Source: Oceanospirillum multiglobuliferum (GTDB lineage: Bacteria; Pseudomonadota; Gammaproteobacteria; Pseudomonadales; Halomonadaceae). Taken from it: a stretch of DNA of 36,399 bases. The DNA lies in the NCBI RefSeq assembly GCF_900167095.1, contig NZ_FUXG01000028.1, forward strand, positions 1 to 36,399, in the 5' to 3' direction. The notes beneath the pieces were generated by a model. That model saw nothing but the letters and a program-made list of their open reading frames with translations, was not told where the DNA came from and made no database searches. Shown here piece by piece: positions 11,314 through 21,886 of the stretch. The position numbers were made by a program, and so were the translations under genes. Within the stretch, counting starts at the first letter, position 1. Every line of letters starts with the position of its first letter.

Positions 11314-13240
11314 TGCGCATACCGTTTAAGCCATTGCTATCAAACAGTTGGTTTACATCGCCCTTATCTTGCTGATCAGTCTTAAGACTAAGATCACCAT
11401 CTCGGCCCTCAACACGATAGATACCTTGGTACTTATCGTTGGTCACTTCCGTTAAACGGTTACTGTCACGTAAGATCTTAGGCCGCAAAAACACCAATAG
11501 ATTGCGTTTGGTTTTGGTAAGTTGCTTACTGCGAAATAGTGCGCCTAATATCGGGATATCACCCAGTAACGGCACCTTACTGACCGACTCTTGTACGTCA
11601 TCCTGAATCAAACCACCCAAGACGATGGTTTCACCATCACCCACCAAAATAGTGGTATTGATGGAGCGTTTATTGGTAATACGATCTGCCGAACCAGAAG
11701 CCAGTGGATTATCCGAAGGCACTAAAGAGGACACTTCTTGGTGCACCTTCAAGCGCACGCTGCCATCATCATTGATTTGAGGCTTAACCTTTAAGGTTAC
11801 CCCCACATCTTGCCGGCTGATGGTGGTAAATGGATTGGTTGTGGTGCTACTAGTAGTCGTGCCTGTTAGAAAAGGTACGTTTTGGCCGACTACAAACTCT
11901 GCCTCTTCGTTATCTAATGTCATAACGCTGGGAGTCGACAGCAAATTGGCATTTGAAGTGGTCGCTAAGGCTTGTAATAAAACGCCTAAATCACCACCCG
12001 CAGCTGAAGTTGCGCCACCCAAGAACGCACCCGAAACTTTACCAATCGAAGTGGCTGTACCTGCGGCGACATCCGTTGCAACCGCTACAGAGGAAACCCC
12101 CGCATTAGAAAAACTGGTGCCACCCACCGAGCCTTTTTCAAAGTCACCAACTAACCATTGCACTCCTAGTTGCTCACCATTGTTGCCTGTTACCTCAACA
12201 ATCACCGCCTCAATCAGTACTTGAGCACGACGCACATCAAGTTGTGCCACAAGGTTTTTGACCTCAGACATGATCGCAGGCTCAGCGCGCACTACTAAAG
12301 CATTTAAGGACTCATCGGCTTGAAATTGGGTTGAACTACCCGGCTTTTTATCTTTGTTTGCTTGTGGCTCATCCAGTAGTTTAGAAAGCAGATCGGCCAC
12401 TTTTTTCGCTTCAGCGTAATTCAGCTGAATGACTTGGGTTACACCACGGTTGTCAAAAGGTTGATCCAAACGCTCAATCAGTGAGCGAATGCGAGCACGG
12501 TCTTTTAACGCGCCTTTTAGAATCAGCCTATTCGTACGCTCATCTGCCACAATGGCAAAGCGACCGATCTGGCCCTTAGAAGAACGCCCCGACTGCTGTG
12601 GCACTAGCTCCTCAAGCAGTTTGGCAATATCTCCCACCCAAGCATGAGTCAGGGGGATAACCTCTATTTGATCATCGGCACCGCCATCAAGACTCTCAAT
12701 GAGTTTCTTCAAGCGGGTAATATTGGCGGCATGATCTGAGATAATTAACGCATTTGACGATTGTACACCTGCCAAGTGTCCATATTGGGGAACGAGGGGG
12801 CGTAATACGGGTACAAGCTCTGAAACCGAGGCCGACTGTAAGACAATCACTTCGGTAATAAAGCTATCGCCTTTGCGGTTTTTGCTTTGACTAGATTCCT
12901 GCTTGCTGGTGGCGTTAGGAATCACTTTGATAGCACCGTCGCTGGTTTCAATAGCAACAAAACCATGAACATTCAGCACCGACAGAAATAGCTCATAAAT
13001 GGCAGCTTTTTCCATTGATGCACGGGAGATCACTGTAACTTTACCTTTAACCCTAGGGTCAATGATAAAGCTCTTGCCCGTAATATCTGCAATTTGACCG
13101 ATAAAAGCTTCTATCTCAGCATCTTGAATATTGACATGCCATTGCTCTTGCGCCCAAGCAGAGAGTGAAGAGGCTAACAAAGTGCTAACCAGTAAAAGTC
13201 TTGCTATAAAGTGTTTAGCCAATTTTAAATCCATACCCAT
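11303..13240 (-). CDS. gspD: Type II secretion outer-membrane secretin GspD
   Basis: This encodes 645 residues with a signal peptide cleaved after SAWA. N0 begins at [21 protein letters not shown]1-N3 repeats follow (for example [20 protein letters not shown] and [20 protein letters not shown]), and the secretin domain contains the conserved [31 protein letters not shown] and [14 protein letters not shown]. It forms the multimeric outer-membrane channel. The last ~60 residues after LVFLRPKIL may include the pilotin-binding S domain, but no pilotin gene is in the window. Two ATGs six bases apart (13240, 13234) could be the start. Confidence 0.98.
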   Translation of the reverse strand: MGMDLKLAKHFIARLLLVSTLLASSLSAWAQEQWHVNIQDAEIEAFIGQIADITGKSFIIDPRVKGKVTVISRASMEKAAIYELFLSVLNVHGFVAIETSDGAIKVIPNATSKQESSQSKNRKGDSFITEVIVLQSASVSELVPVLRPLVPQYGHLAGVQSSNALIISDHAANITRLKKLIESLDGGADDQIEVIPLTHAWVGDIAKLLEELVPQQSGRSSKGQIGRFAIVADERTNRLILKGALKDRARIRSLIERLDQPFDNRGVTQVIQLNYAEAKKVADLLSKLLDEPQANKDKKPGSSTQFQADESLNALVVRAEPAIMSEVKNLVAQLDVRRAQVLIEAVIVEVTGNNGEQLGVQWLVGDFEKGSVGGTSFSNAGVSSVAVATDVAAGTATSIGKVSGAFLGGATSAAGGDLGVLLQALATTSNANLLSTPSVMTLDNEEAEFVVGQNVPFLTGTTTSSTTTNPFTTISRQDVGVTLKVKPQINDDGSVRLKVHQEVSSLVPSDNPLASGSADRITNKRSINTTILVGDGETIVLGGLIQDDVQESVSKVPLLGDIPILGALFRSKQLTKTKRNLLVFLRPKILRDSNRLTEVTNDKYQGIYRVEGRDGDLSLKTDQQDKGDVNQLFDSNGLNGMRNEP

Positions 13241-13290
13241 CTCTGCCTAAATTACTTGGCATATTATTGTTATAAAATTTAATTTGAATA

Positions 13291-14241
13291 TTAACGACTT
13301 ATGGGGAAAGACACCATAAACTGCCGCTCTCCCCTTTGAATCATTACCTCAACCTCTTTCTGCGAGGATAAGGTTTTTAACAGGCTGGCGTCTTGAGCAG
13401 GATCGCCCAAGCTCTGCCCATTTACCGATAAAATTACATCGTTAACTTTTAAACCTGCGGACTCAAGTAAGCTTGAGTATTGACTTTGCCCTACTTGATA
13501 ACCCCGTCCACCTGCGGCCACCGTTACCCCTGCTTCTTGTAGCAAAGCGTTAGGATTTTCCTCAAACTTAGTTTGGTATTTGTTCATAAAAGCTTTGGGG
13601 TTGAGACGTTTAATATCTGCCGCTAGGCCTGTATCGGGTAGGCTATTTAATACGGCAGAGCTTGTTTGTACTATCGGGCTATTATCACTTTTTTGCGGTG
13701 TTGGCGCTTTGATTACGGTCTCAATTTGTGCTTTATCAGCAGTTTTAGCGTTAGGCTTAAACTCTAAGGTTTCCAGTTGTCCATTGCGGGATAACACGAC
13801 ATAGTTCTCTGTCACTTCGTACAGTGTCGCGACCAATTTATCTATAGTATCCCCTACTTTATAGTACCGAGAGGCACCGCTAAGTTGCGCAATGATTGCC
13901 CCTGAATTTTGTGGATCAGGGGCAACGAACACGGCTTTTAGAACCAGATTAAGAGCCGTTTTAGGCGCTTCAACTTTTGGTTTTGGCGCAGGCCTAGCTT
14001 CCGCTGTAAAAAGAGCTTCCGGTTTTAGTGCTTTTGGCGTTGTACTGGGAGCCATCGCTAAAACAGCCCACCTTTCTGCCTGTTGCTGCGACAACAGTAT
14101 TCGATTGTTAGGATAAGCGCTGTGCCAAATCAACTGCGCCAACTGCCATGCGCTGAACATCACTAACAGCGTCATCATGATGGAAAGAAGAGGCAATAGG
14201 AGCCTGCTCTGTAGTTGCTGTAGAAAAGGTGGTATCGACAT
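13291..14241 (-). CDS. gspC: Type II secretion inner-membrane protein GspC
   Basis: This encodes 316 residues: one N-terminal membrane helix (about 14-35), a Pro/Lys-rich linker, the homology region (about 95-160: LVLKAVFVAPDPQNSGAIIA, YKVGDTI) that binds the GspD N0 domain, and a C-terminal PDZ domain (about 230-315: GYQVGQSQYSSLLESAGLKV, NDVILSVNGQSL). It links the inner-membrane platform to the secretin and helps select substrates. The start lies 2 bp after the gspN stop; gspD follows after 50 AT-rich bp. Confidence 0.95.
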   Translation of the reverse strand: MSIPPFLQQLQSRLLLPLLSIMMTLLVMFSAWQLAQLIWHSAYPNNRILLSQQQAERWAVLAMAPSTTPKALKPEALFTAEARPAPKPKVEAPKTALNLVLKAVFVAPDPQNSGAIIAQLSGASRYYKVGDTIDKLVATLYEVTENYVVLSRNGQLETLEFKPNAKTADKAQIETVIKAPTPQKSDNSPIVQTSSAVLNSLPDTGLAADIKRLNPKAFMNKYQTKFEENPNALLQEAGVTVAAGGRGYQVGQSQYSSLLESAGLKVNDVILSVNGQSLGDPAQDASLLKTLSSQKEVEVMIQRGERQFMVSFPISR

Positions 14242-14243
14242 GA

Positions 14244-15104
14244 TTAGAACACCTTTTCCTTATACTTAAATAAGCTTTGCCCCTGAGCGACATAGTTCAT
14301 TGGCAAGGTGGGTACAATGCGCTTTAGCTGACCATCTACTTGCACATTTAACCAACCTGTTTGAGCCAAACTGATCATCGCCAAGCTTAAGTCATTGTCT
14401 TGCGGTGTCAGGCGAGCATTCAGGCTTTTATTCTCTTGCGAGAAGCGCAAAGCAAGGGGGGGATAAATAATTTTGATAGGGTTTTGCCCTGCTAGGAAAT
14501 AGGTATCGCCTCCCTCCCAAGTTATCGCACCTTGTAGATTGATCTCTGCATCAGGCCACTGGCTTAAATTCAAACGATGACGGCTTAAATCATCTAACGC
14601 TTTAGGTAAATCAAATAGGGAAACACCTTTTAAAGCCAACGAGAGATGATGTATTTGTCCACGGCCTGAGATCCAAGACTGGTTATCCTTTAAAAAAGGG
14701 TTAAGCAGTAACGGATGTATATGGCCGGAAAGCATTAAGCCAAAGCGATCAATGCCAGATAGGTTTAATTTGGCCTCAATTGCAGAGCCAATGTGGTTGA
14801 GCGTTACGACCAGTGGCGCACTTTCAGATAGCCAAGGTAGCAGCCCAAACTGCCAGCCTAACTTCAGCTCTAACGTAGTTGCATCACCAGTGTTTGGTCG
14901 AGAACTGTGCTCATAGCGTAGTATTCCTTGCCCCTGCCAAAGGGTACCTTGTAGCTGTTCTATTTTAATATGCGCGGGTAAAAAGCGCAGTATACCCAAT
15001 TGATCCGCAAGGTATCTCGCAGGTACTTGTAACAGCAAGCCAAAGCATAAAGTCGCTACAAATAGGTAGAAATAGCGTTTTCTAAGCAGGGGATTAGTGT
15101 GCAA
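14244..15104 (-). CDS. gspN: Type II secretion system protein GspN
   Basis: This encodes 286 residues with one N-terminal membrane anchor (YFYLFVATLCFGLLLQVPAR) followed by a beta-rich periplasmic region containing LQGTLWQGQG, a motif typical of GspN. GspN is an accessory component missing from many systems, and its mechanistic role is poorly known. It is usually the last gene of the operon, but here it is first, 2 bp ahead of gspC and 18 bp after dnaQ. The operon may therefore be read through from dnaQ or start from a promoter inside that gene. Confidence 0.85.
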   Translation of the reverse strand: MHTNPLLRKRYFYLFVATLCFGLLLQVPARYLADQLGILRFLPAHIKIEQLQGTLWQGQGILRYEHSSRPNTGDATTLELKLGWQFGLLPWLSESAPLVVTLNHIGSAIEAKLNLSGIDRFGLMLSGHIHPLLLNPFLKDNQSWISGRGQIHHLSLALKGVSLFDLPKALDDLSRHRLNLSQWPDAEINLQGAITWEGGDTYFLAGQNPIKIIYPPLALRFSQENKSLNARLTPQDNDLSLAMISLAQTGWLNVQVDGQLKRIVPTLPMNYVAQGQSLFKYKEKVF

Positions 15105-15122
15105 AATCTAAAGTCCTTACCA

Positions 15123-15830
15123 CTACTGATTCCATAACCCGTTGATACTATCAATTTTTTTCTGATGGCGCTGTATCTCATCTTCATCAGCTTGTATCAC
15201 AGGTAACGCTGGGCGGTTAGAGTCAATAGGCCTTAGCTCCGTACTCACCAGTTGGCTTTGTCCTTTTTCGCCACTTTCTGCGACCAATTGAAGCGTGGTT
15301 TGCCCCCCCGTCATCAATAGATAAACATCGGCTAGAATTTCAGCATCTAATAATGCACCGTGCAGTTCACGATGAGAGTTATCGATACCATAACGCTTAC
15401 AGAGTGCATCCAATGAGTGGCGCGCGCCCGGATGCATTTTGCGCGACATAACCAACGTATCAAGCACTTGGCAATGGTCGATCACTTTGCCGTAGCTGGC
15501 CTTGCCGGCTTGCTGTAGCCACATCCACTCATGATCAATAAAGTTAACGTCAAAAGGGGCGTTATGAATGACCAACTGACTGCCACGAATAAACTCAAAA
15601 AACTCTGGAGCAATTTGTGCAAAGACAGGTTTATCGCGCAAAAACTCATCTGTAATGCCGTGAACTTCTACCGCTTCAGCATCGACTTGCCGTTCAGGGT
15701 TGATATATTGATGATAGGTGCGTCCAGTGAACTTACGATTGACCAGCTCTACACAACCTATCTCAATAACTCTATGGCCTTGTGCAGGTTCTAGACCTGT
15801 AGTTTCAGTATCAAGAACAACTTGTCTCAT
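15123..15830 (-). CDS. dnaQ: DNA polymerase III epsilon subunit (3'-5' proofreading exonuclease)
   Basis: This encodes 235 residues. The DEDDh exonuclease motifs are complete: LDTETTG at the N-terminus (ExoI), HNAPFDVNFIDHE near residue 95 (ExoII) and HRELHGALLDAEILADVY near residue 155 (ExoIII, His and Asp). The C-terminal tail (about 185-235) contains the segment that in the family binds the polymerase alpha subunit. It removes misinserted bases during chromosome replication. It is in tandem with rnhA, 85 bp upstream. Confidence 0.97.
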   Translation of the reverse strand: MRQVVLDTETTGLEPAQGHRVIEIGCVELVNRKFTGRTYHQYINPERQVDAEAVEVHGITDEFLRDKPVFAQIAPEFFEFIRGSQLVIHNAPFDVNFIDHEWMWLQQAGKASYGKVIDHCQVLDTLVMSRKMHPGARHSLDALCKRYGIDNSHRELHGALLDAEILADVYLLMTGGQTTLQLVAESGEKGQSQLVSTELRPIDSNRPALPVIQADEDEIQRHQKKIDSINGLWNQ

Positions 15831-15915
15831 TAATTTTCCAACACGCTATTTAATTGGGTTTCATTTTAATTGGCTAAATCTAACCGACTCATCAAGCATG
15901 ATGAATCAGTCAGGT

Positions 15916-16371
15916 TTAAGCAGACTTTTTTCCGCTTAACAGCTCATCAATGGCAATATTGGCCAGTTCATCGGCTCGTTCATTTTCGGGATGCCCTGCA
16001 TGCCCCTTTACCCATAACCATTCGACTTGGTGTTTCTGCACTAGCTCATCCAGTTTCTGCCACTGGTCTTGATTCTTAACTGGCTTTTTGTCAGCAGTTT
16101 TCCAACCGCGTTTTTTCCAGTTATGAATCCATTGGGTAATGCCTTGACGTAAATATTGTGAGTCAGTGGTAATGCTCACTTCACAAGGGCGCTTTAATAG
16201 CGCTAAAGCCTCTATTGCAGCTTGAAGCTCCATGCGATTATTGGTTGTCTCTGGATCAGAGCCATAGATCTCTTTTTCAGCATCGCCATAGCGTAATATC
16301 GCCCCCCAGCCCCCAGGACCTGGATTACCTTTACAACCACCGTCAGTAAAAACCTTAACCTTATTATTCAA
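15916..16371 (-). CDS. rnhA: Ribonuclease HI
   Basis: This encodes 151 residues, standard for bacterial RNase HI. Catalytic residues are present in order: Asp in [16 protein letters not shown], Glu in [13 protein letters not shown], Asp in [11 protein letters not shown] and Asp in [10 protein letters not shown]. The basic handle ([10 protein letters not shown]) is also present. It degrades the RNA strand of RNA-DNA hybrids in the cytoplasm. The start overlaps the upstream methyltransferase stop by 4 bases, so the two are probably co-translated. Confidence 0.98.
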   Translation of the reverse strand: MNNKVKVFTDGGCKGNPGPGGWGAILRYGDAEKEIYGSDPETTNNRMELQAAIEALALLKRPCEVSITTDSQYLRQGITQWIHNWKKRGWKTADKKPVKNQDQWQKLDELVQKHQVEWLWVKGHAGHPENERADELANIAIDELLSGKKSA

Positions 16372-17270
16372 ACCGATACCTTAGCTTTTTTACGAGTATT
16401 ATGTGATGAGGTGAAATGTCGCAATTCTAAATCAGAATCAGGCGGTTGTACTGTCGACAGTGTTCTTGAAATACCTTTTGAGGCACCTTTAGTTGATGCT
16501 GAGGGCACCACACCTGATATAAATTGCTCTTGCCATTTTCGTCTGATGGGTGTTGCACAACCTGCCTGTTTTTTCGCCCACACAATGTAGCTTGCGCCAA
16601 AGTGTCCCAAAAAACCTACGGATTCTAACCATTGTGTACGCTGTAACCAACGGCTGTTATTAATCGCTGGCCGAAGAAAAACAGTTTCAATATCTTCAAT
16701 GCGATAATCCAACAAAGTAAGCCAGTCATTTAGGCGTTTCAACCCAATAAAGCGTCCCCCCCAAGGTACTGACTTTTTCCAAGGAATAAAACGACAGCCG
16801 CCCCAAAAACCTGTGGGATTAAAGCCAATAATAATCAGATGGCCTTTGTGTTGGGTCACGCGCGCCGCTTCACGCAACACTTGGTGGGGGTTGTCAACAA
16901 AATCGAGCAGATGATGAACTAAAACCACATCTACACTATCGTCAGGAAGAGGTAATGCATGTGCGTCAGCAACCAAAATAGACTCTGCTGGACTACTAAT
17001 TAGCTTAGGTGACCATAGCATTGAATGTTTGATTGGGCTGAGATGGGTCAGAGAGACATGAGGAGAGATGCCCATCTGCAAGTAATGATAGCCAAAAGTT
17101 TTTGCTAAAAATGGCTCCAAGCGCTGCTCTTGAGCCTCAAACACCGCTCGACCTAAGGGTTGTCGCCACCAATACTCTAAGCCATCTTGAAAGGCGCCTA
17201 AATGACGTCGATCTTTACGAAATCCGCGATATTTCACTTGAGCACCCAATGATTTATTCAACATACCCAT
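16368..17270 (-). CDS. Class I SAM-dependent methyltransferase, YafS-like
   Basis: This encodes 300 residues. The region [20 protein letters not shown], followed by [20 protein letters not shown] and [15 protein letters not shown], matches the Methyltransf_11 fold. The glycine-rich first motif is poorly conserved ([11 protein letters not shown]), as it is in this subgroup. The gene lies between gloB and rnhA, the same neighbourhood as yafS in enterobacteria. The substrate is unknown. The C-terminal 60 residues are Ser/Lys-rich and probably flexible. Confidence 0.85.
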   Translation of the reverse strand: MGMLNKSLGAQVKYRGFRKDRRHLGAFQDGLEYWWRQPLGRAVFEAQEQRLEPFLAKTFGYHYLQMGISPHVSLTHLSPIKHSMLWSPKLISSPAESILVADAHALPLPDDSVDVVLVHHLLDFVDNPHQVLREAARVTQHKGHLIIIGFNPTGFWGGCRFIPWKKSVPWGGRFIGLKRLNDWLTLLDYRIEDIETVFLRPAINNSRWLQRTQWLESVGFLGHFGASYIVWAKKQAGCATPIRRKWQEQFISGVVPSASTKGASKGISRTLSTVQPPDSDLELRHFTSSHNTRKKAKVSV

Positions 17271-17335
17271 TCACAACATGATTCAAAGCCCTATAATCAG
17301 GAACTATCATGTTGACAGCATTTTTTGCTTTCGGT

Positions 17336-17363
17336 TTGCCAGACTGTAACAGGCCGCTATAAA
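17336..17363 (+). promoter_or_regulatory. Possible sigma-70 promoter for gloB
   Basis: TTGCCA and TATAAA are separated by 16 bp, about 35 bp ahead of the gloB start, in the 128-bp divergent gap. A better -35-like TTGACA at 17312 has no good partner at 17 bp. This is pattern matching only. Confidence 0.4.
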
Positions 17364-17398
17364 ACCATTCAATTAACACAATTATAAAAGTAATCACT

Positions 17399-18163
17399 AT
17401 GTTAGAGATTAAACCGATTCCCGCGTTCAACGATAACTATATTTGGTTAATTCAACAAATGGGCAGCAATCAAGCTTGGGTTGTTGATCCTGGTAGTGCC
17501 GAGGCTGTTGAAAACTATATTCAACAGTATCAGTTACAACTGGCGGGTATTTTAATTACCCACCATCATCATGATCACACTGGTGGGGTTGCTGAGCTGA
17601 AACAAAAATACTCAATCTCAGCTTACGGCGCAGCCGTTACGAATTGCACAGATTACGTACTCCAACAAGAGGATGTGGTTGATATTTTGGGCTGTCAGTT
17701 TAAGGCTATTTCTGTGCCCGGCCATACCCTTGATCACCTCGCCTTTTACAATGCAGAGCAAGGTATTTTATTTTCAGGCGACACGTTATTTTTTGCAGGC
17801 TGTGGTCGTTTATTTGAAGGTACTGCGGCGCAGATGCATGAGTCGCTCAATAAGCTAGCAAAATTGCCAGATGAAACCCTTGTTTACTGTACCCATGAGT
17901 ATACCGAAGCTAACTTGCAGTTTGCTGTTGCGGTAGAGCCTGATAATCCTCATGTACTACAAGCGATTCAGCGCGTTGCAAAGCTAAGGGCTGAAGGGCA
18001 ACCTTCTTTACCCACGACAATTGGCGCTGAAAAATGTCATAATCCGTTTTTTAGAAGCCAGCAGCCTGCACTTATCGGTGCCGCAACTGAGCGTGCTGGT
18101 AGCTTAGTGATTGATCCTACAGATGTTTTTGCCACGATTCGCCAGTGGAAGGACAATTTTTAA
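17399..18163 (+). CDS. gloB: Hydroxyacylglutathione hydrolase (glyoxalase II)
   Basis: This encodes 254 residues, the family length. The metallo-beta-lactamase metal motif THHHHDHTGG lies near residue 53, a second metal His in VPGHTLDH near 109, an Asp in FSGDTLFFAGCGR and a final His in YCTHEYTEANLQFA. The C-terminal half contains the glutathione-binding part (NPFFR). It hydrolyses S-lactoylglutathione to lactate and glutathione, completing methylglyoxal detoxification. It is divergent from the methyltransferase and 17 bp ahead of mltD. Confidence 0.97.
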   Translation: MLEIKPIPAFNDNYIWLIQQMGSNQAWVVDPGSAEAVENYIQQYQLQLAGILITHHHHDHTGGVAELKQKYSISAYGAAVTNCTDYVLQQEDVVDILGCQFKAISVPGHTLDHLAFYNAEQGILFSGDTLFFAGCGRLFEGTAAQMHESLNKLAKLPDETLVYCTHEYTEANLQFAVAVEPDNPHVLQAIQRVAKLRAEGQPSLPTTIGAEKCHNPFFRSQQPALIGAATERAGSLVIDPTDVFATIRQWKDNF

Positions 18164-18180
18164 ACTCAGGATTTTTTTAG

Positions 18181-19893
18181 TTGTTAACAATGCCTTTAAT
18201 CTCTTACAAAAAAATCAGCACCTTTTTTCTGCCTGCTTCTTTGGCTATGGTGCTGACAGGATGTGTCACTTCACAAAATAAACCTCAGTCTTTAGTTGAA
18301 ACAACTGAGCCTGGTACGCCTATTGTGTCGGCTGAGCAACGTTTTGCCGCACTAGAGACATATCGCGCCCAAAGCCAGCAGTTAGTCAGCGACTTAGGGT
18401 TGAGCAGCGTTGAACATGCCGATCGTCAAACACAATGGCGCTCGTGGGACAACCCTGTGCTACCTGACTTTGATCTTTGGGATCGTCTATTACAAAGTTT
18501 CAAACTTGATCTTGATGTTGAGCACCCAAGAGTGACCGCTCAGCTTAATTGGTACGTAAAACATCCCCGCTATTTGGAACGTGTATTCACCCGTGCAGAA
18601 CGCTATATGTATCATGTGGTGACGCAGGTTGAAGCGAAAAATTTACCGGGAGAGTTAGCCCTTTTACCTGTTGTAGAGAGTGCTTTTGATCCCTTTGCTT
18701 ACTCTCATGGCCGCGCATCTGGTATGTGGCAGTTTATTCCATCAACAGCAAAATACTTCGGTATGGATAACGACTGGTGGTATGACGGTCGCCGTGATGT
18801 AATCGACTCCACTGAAGCCGCATTATCTTACCTTGACCGCTTAAATCAGCGCTTCGAAGGTGATTGGTTACATGCTCTTGCAGCTTATAATTCTGGCGGT
18901 GGTACGGTTAGTATCTCTATCCGTAAAAATCGAAAGTCTGGCAAAAACACTGATTTTTGGAGCCTCAAGCTACCAGATGAAACCGAAGCTTATGTACCCA
19001 AATTAATCGCATTGGCCAAACTGGTTAAAAATCCGGAAAAATATGGTTTAACGTTGAGACCGATCAGCAATCAACCCTATTTTGCAGTGGTTAATACCAA
19101 GGCACAGATTGATTTAGCACAAGCGGCTAAACTGGCTGACATCTCGATTAATGAACTTTATTTATTAAACCCAGGTTTCAGCCAATGGGCGACATCTCCT
19201 GATGGGCCTCACCGCCTGTTAGTGCCGATTGATAATGCCGATACCTTTAATCGTAATCTCAAAACGCTCCCCGCTTCTGAGCGTTTGGGCTGGCAACGTT
19301 ACAGTGTGAAATCAGGCGATAGCTTAATCAGTATCGCTAAATCTTTCCGCTCTACACCTGAATTGATTCGCAACGCTAACCAAATGCGTAACAACTCAAT
19401 TCGTGCTGGTAGTAAATTGCTGATTCCGATTCCTAAAGCCAGTGCCAGTCATTATGCGTTAAGTTCAGGTCAGCGTTTGAAAGTTAAGCAAGGCTACGAC
19501 CGCAGCCATACTGGTGGCGATAAAATTGAGTATCAGGTTAAAAAAGGCGACAGTTTTTGGAGCTTATCCCGAAAACATAAAGTAGGTACTCGCGAGCTTG
19601 CCAGCTGGAATGGTATGGCACCGACAGATCCTTTGATGCCAGGTAAAAAACTGATCATTTGGTCAAAAGCTAACCAAACCACAAAGAGCATTGCACAGCG
19701 ATCTAGTTCAGATCGAAAAGTGATTCGCCGCGTTGGCTACAAGGTACGTCAAGGCGACTCTTTAGCACGTATTGCGGGTAAGTTTAATGTTAGCGTTAGG
19801 CAGATTGCGAGCTGGAACAAAATTGATTCCGGCAAGTACCTACAGCCTGGGCAAAGTTTAACCTTGTATGTAGATGTTACGGGTAACCGTTGA
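18181..19893 (+). CDS. mltD: Membrane-bound lytic murein transglycosylase D with three LysM domains
   Basis: This encodes about 570 residues. A lipoprotein signal ends in VLTGC with the lipidated Cys near residue 28. The SLT domain (about 140-290) has the catalytic Glu in LLPVVESAFDPFAYS and the motifs GMWQFIPSTAKYFGM and ALAAYNSGGG. Three LysM peptidoglycan-binding modules follow (about 378-420, 455-500, 520-565), each starting like YxVKxGDSxxxI. It cleaves glycan strands to 1,6-anhydro-muropeptides at the outer membrane. The TTG at 18181 has AGGA at 9 bases, while an in-frame ATG at 18190 is further from it; either could be the start. Confidence 0.95.
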   Translation: MLTMPLISYKKISTFFLPASLAMVLTGCVTSQNKPQSLVETTEPGTPIVSAEQRFAALETYRAQSQQLVSDLGLSSVEHADRQTQWRSWDNPVLPDFDLWDRLLQSFKLDLDVEHPRVTAQLNWYVKHPRYLERVFTRAERYMYHVVTQVEAKNLPGELALLPVVESAFDPFAYSHGRASGMWQFIPSTAKYFGMDNDWWYDGRRDVIDSTEAALSYLDRLNQRFEGDWLHALAAYNSGGGTVSISIRKNRKSGKNTDFWSLKLPDETEAYVPKLIALAKLVKNPEKYGLTLRPISNQPYFAVVNTKAQIDLAQAAKLADISINELYLLNPGFSQWATSPDGPHRLLVPIDNADTFNRNLKTLPASERLGWQRYSVKSGDSLISIAKSFRSTPELIRNANQMRNNSIRAGSKLLIPIPKASASHYALSSGQRLKVKQGYDRSHTGGDKIEYQVKKGDSFWSLSRKHKVGTRELASWNGMAPTDPLMPGKKLIIWSKANQTTKSIAQRSSSDRKVIRRVGYKVRQGDSLARIAGKFNVSVRQIASWNKIDSGKYLQPGQSLTLYVDVTGNR

Positions 19894-19953
19894 ACTTTTT
19901 AGCCTCCATTTTATCCAAACTGTGCTATTACCAACATAGCTTGTAATAAACCG

Positions 19954-19980
19954 AAAAGGGTTCTTCATGAACCCTTTTTT
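19954..19980 (+). terminator. Rho-independent terminator after mltD
   Basis: A 10-bp stem (AAAAGGGTTC with its complement) and a 5-nt loop are followed directly by a T-run. It lies 60 bp past the mltD stop and separates it from yejA. Confidence 0.92.
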
Positions 19981-20037
19981 ATTGCGAATATTCTGCGTAG
20001 TATATTGATCAATAAAGAAAATAAGGGAGCTATGCTA

Positions 20038-21882
20038 ATGTTTAAACACTGTTTACAACACCTCCAACGCCATAGGCTAAACCTAGCTTCCATACTGTTA
20101 TCTATTTCGACTGTTTGTGTGGGTCTAACCGCACAAACCAGCTTTGCCAATGAGCCAGCCACTATAAAAAAGCAGCATGGTTTATCAATTTATGGTGACT
20201 TGAAATACTCTGCTGATTTTAAGCACTTTAACTATGTCAATCCGAAGGCACCTAAGGGAGGTACGTTAAAGCAAGCCTCTTTGGGTAGCTTTGATTCTTT
20301 AAACCCTTTTATCATCAAAGGCGTACCTGCGGCGGGCATTGGTTTAATCTACGACACCTTGCTAGAACAGTCCGCTGACGAGGCATTTTCTGAATACGGC
20401 TTACTGGCAGAGTCGGTACAGTTATCAGCCGATGGCAAGGGTATTATTTTTAATTTACGCACTGAGGCAAAGTTTCATGATGGCAAGCCTGTTACAGCTG
20501 AAGATGTAAAGTTTACGTTTGAAACTTTGATGGCTGAAGGCCGACCATTCTACCGCGCTTATTACGCTGATATTGAACAGATCAATGTACTCAGTGCACA
20601 GCAAGTGCAGTTCCGTTTCAAAACAGACCAGAACCGTGAGCTACCGCTTATTATCGGCCAAGTCCCAATTTTACCTAAACATTACTGGGCTACTCAGGCT
20701 TTCGATAAAACTACGCTAACGCCGCCTATAGGCTCTGGCCCTTACAGCATTGGTAAAATCGACAATGGTCGCTCAATCACTTACCAGCGCAACCAAGATT
20801 ATTGGGGTAAAGACCTAGCGATCAATGTTGGTCGCCATAATTTTGATCAAATTATTTATGAATATTACCGTGACAGCACAGTGGCCTTAGAGGCATTCAA
20901 AGCGGGCAATCTTAATTTTCGCCAAGAAAACAGCTCTAAATTTTGGGCAACGGCTTATGACTCACCCGCACTAACAGATGGCTCTATGGTGAAGGCTGAA
21001 ATTCAGCATCAAAACCCAACTGGAATGCAGGCGTTTGCGTTTAATCTACGTCGAGAGCCTTTTCAAAATAAAGCGGTACGCGAAGCCCTAAACTTAGCCT
21101 TTGATTTTGAATGGACAAACAAAAATCTATTTTATGGCGCTTATACTCGTACCAGCAGCTATTTTTCTAACTCTGAGTTGGCCTCAAGCGGCTTACCTTC
21201 TGACGCAGAAAAAGCATTACTTATGCCCTTTAAAGATCAGATTGCGCCAACAGTGTTCACCCAACCTTTTGTACTGAACAAAACTAAGGGTGATGGCAAC
21301 ATTCGCACGGAGCTACGTGAAGCCGCGCGTTTATTGAACAGTGCAGGCTGGGTGGTCAAAAATGGCAAAAGAGTTGATCAGAATGGCAAGCCTGTTGAAA
21401 TTGAGATGTTGCTTTACGACAGTTCGTTTGAGCGCATCGTGCATCCCTTCAAAAAGAACTTAGAGCGTTTGGGTATTACCCTTAACATTCGGGTCGTTGA
21501 TACCTCTCAGTATATTAACCGCGTACGTAGTTTTGACTTTGACATGATAGTACATAGCATCGGTCAGTCTAACTCCCCGGGTAACGAGCAGCGTGAATTT
21601 TGGCACTCTGAATATGCCAATAAACCTGACTCTAGCAATATTATGGGCATTCAAAATGCTGTAGTAGACGCTTTGGTTGAACAGATCATTGTTGCTAAAG
21701 ATCGCCAAAGCCTAATCAACCTTTGCCGAGCACTAGACCGCGTATTACTGTCAGAGCACTACCTGATACCACATTGGGGAATCACCCAATACCGTGTGGC
21801 TTATCGTAAGGAGATCCAGCGTCCAGCGCAAAATCCACCTTATAGCTTAGCGACCGATACTTGGTGGTATCAGGAGAACTAG
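20038..21882 (+). CDS. yejA: YejA-type peptide ABC transporter substrate-binding protein
   Basis: This encodes about 614 residues. The ATG at 20038 has GGGAG 8 bases upstream. A second ATG at 20032 is too close, and a TTG at 20005 lacks a site. The signal peptide ends near TSFA. The family 5 solute-binding fold is recognised by [33 protein letters not shown] and [20 protein letters not shown], all close to YejA. It captures oligopeptides in the periplasm for YejBEF; in enterobacteria this transporter also takes up microcin C. It is the first gene of a four-gene operon. Confidence 0.95.
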   Translation: MFKHCLQHLQRHRLNLASILLSISTVCVGLTAQTSFANEPATIKKQHGLSIYGDLKYSADFKHFNYVNPKAPKGGTLKQASLGSFDSLNPFIIKGVPAAGIGLIYDTLLEQSADEAFSEYGLLAESVQLSADGKGIIFNLRTEAKFHDGKPVTAEDVKFTFETLMAEGRPFYRAYYADIEQINVLSAQQVQFRFKTDQNRELPLIIGQVPILPKHYWATQAFDKTTLTPPIGSGPYSIGKIDNGRSITYQRNQDYWGKDLAINVGRHNFDQIIYEYYRDSTVALEAFKAGNLNFRQENSSKFWATAYDSPALTDGSMVKAEIQHQNPTGMQAFAFNLRREPFQNKAVREALNLAFDFEWTNKNLFYGAYTRTSSYFSNSELASSGLPSDAEKALLMPFKDQIAPTVFTQPFVLNKTKGDGNIRTELREAARLLNSAGWVVKNGKRVDQNGKPVEIEMLLYDSSFERIVHPFKKNLERLGITLNIRVVDTSQYINRVRSFDFDMIVHSIGQSNSPGNEQREFWHSEYANKPDSSNIMGIQNAVVDALVEQIIVAKDRQSLINLCRALDRVLLSEHYLIPHWGITQYRVAYRKEIQRPAQNPPYSLATDTWWYQEN

Positions 21883-21886
21883 GTCT

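Noticed and set aside
13241-13290. AT-rich 50-bp gap between gspC and gspD as a separate promoter
   Set aside because: No convincing -35/-10 pair on the minus strand at proper spacing; the gap is short and the operon is otherwise continuous.
15889-15904. Small inverted repeat (TCATCA/TGATGA) between rnhA and dnaQ as a terminator
   Set aside because: The stem is only 6 bp and AT-rich with no T-run in the direction of transcription.
17292-17297. TATAAT upstream of gloB as its -10 box
   Set aside because: It lies more than 100 bp upstream of the start with no -35 partner, and the TTGACA at 17312 is downstream of it.
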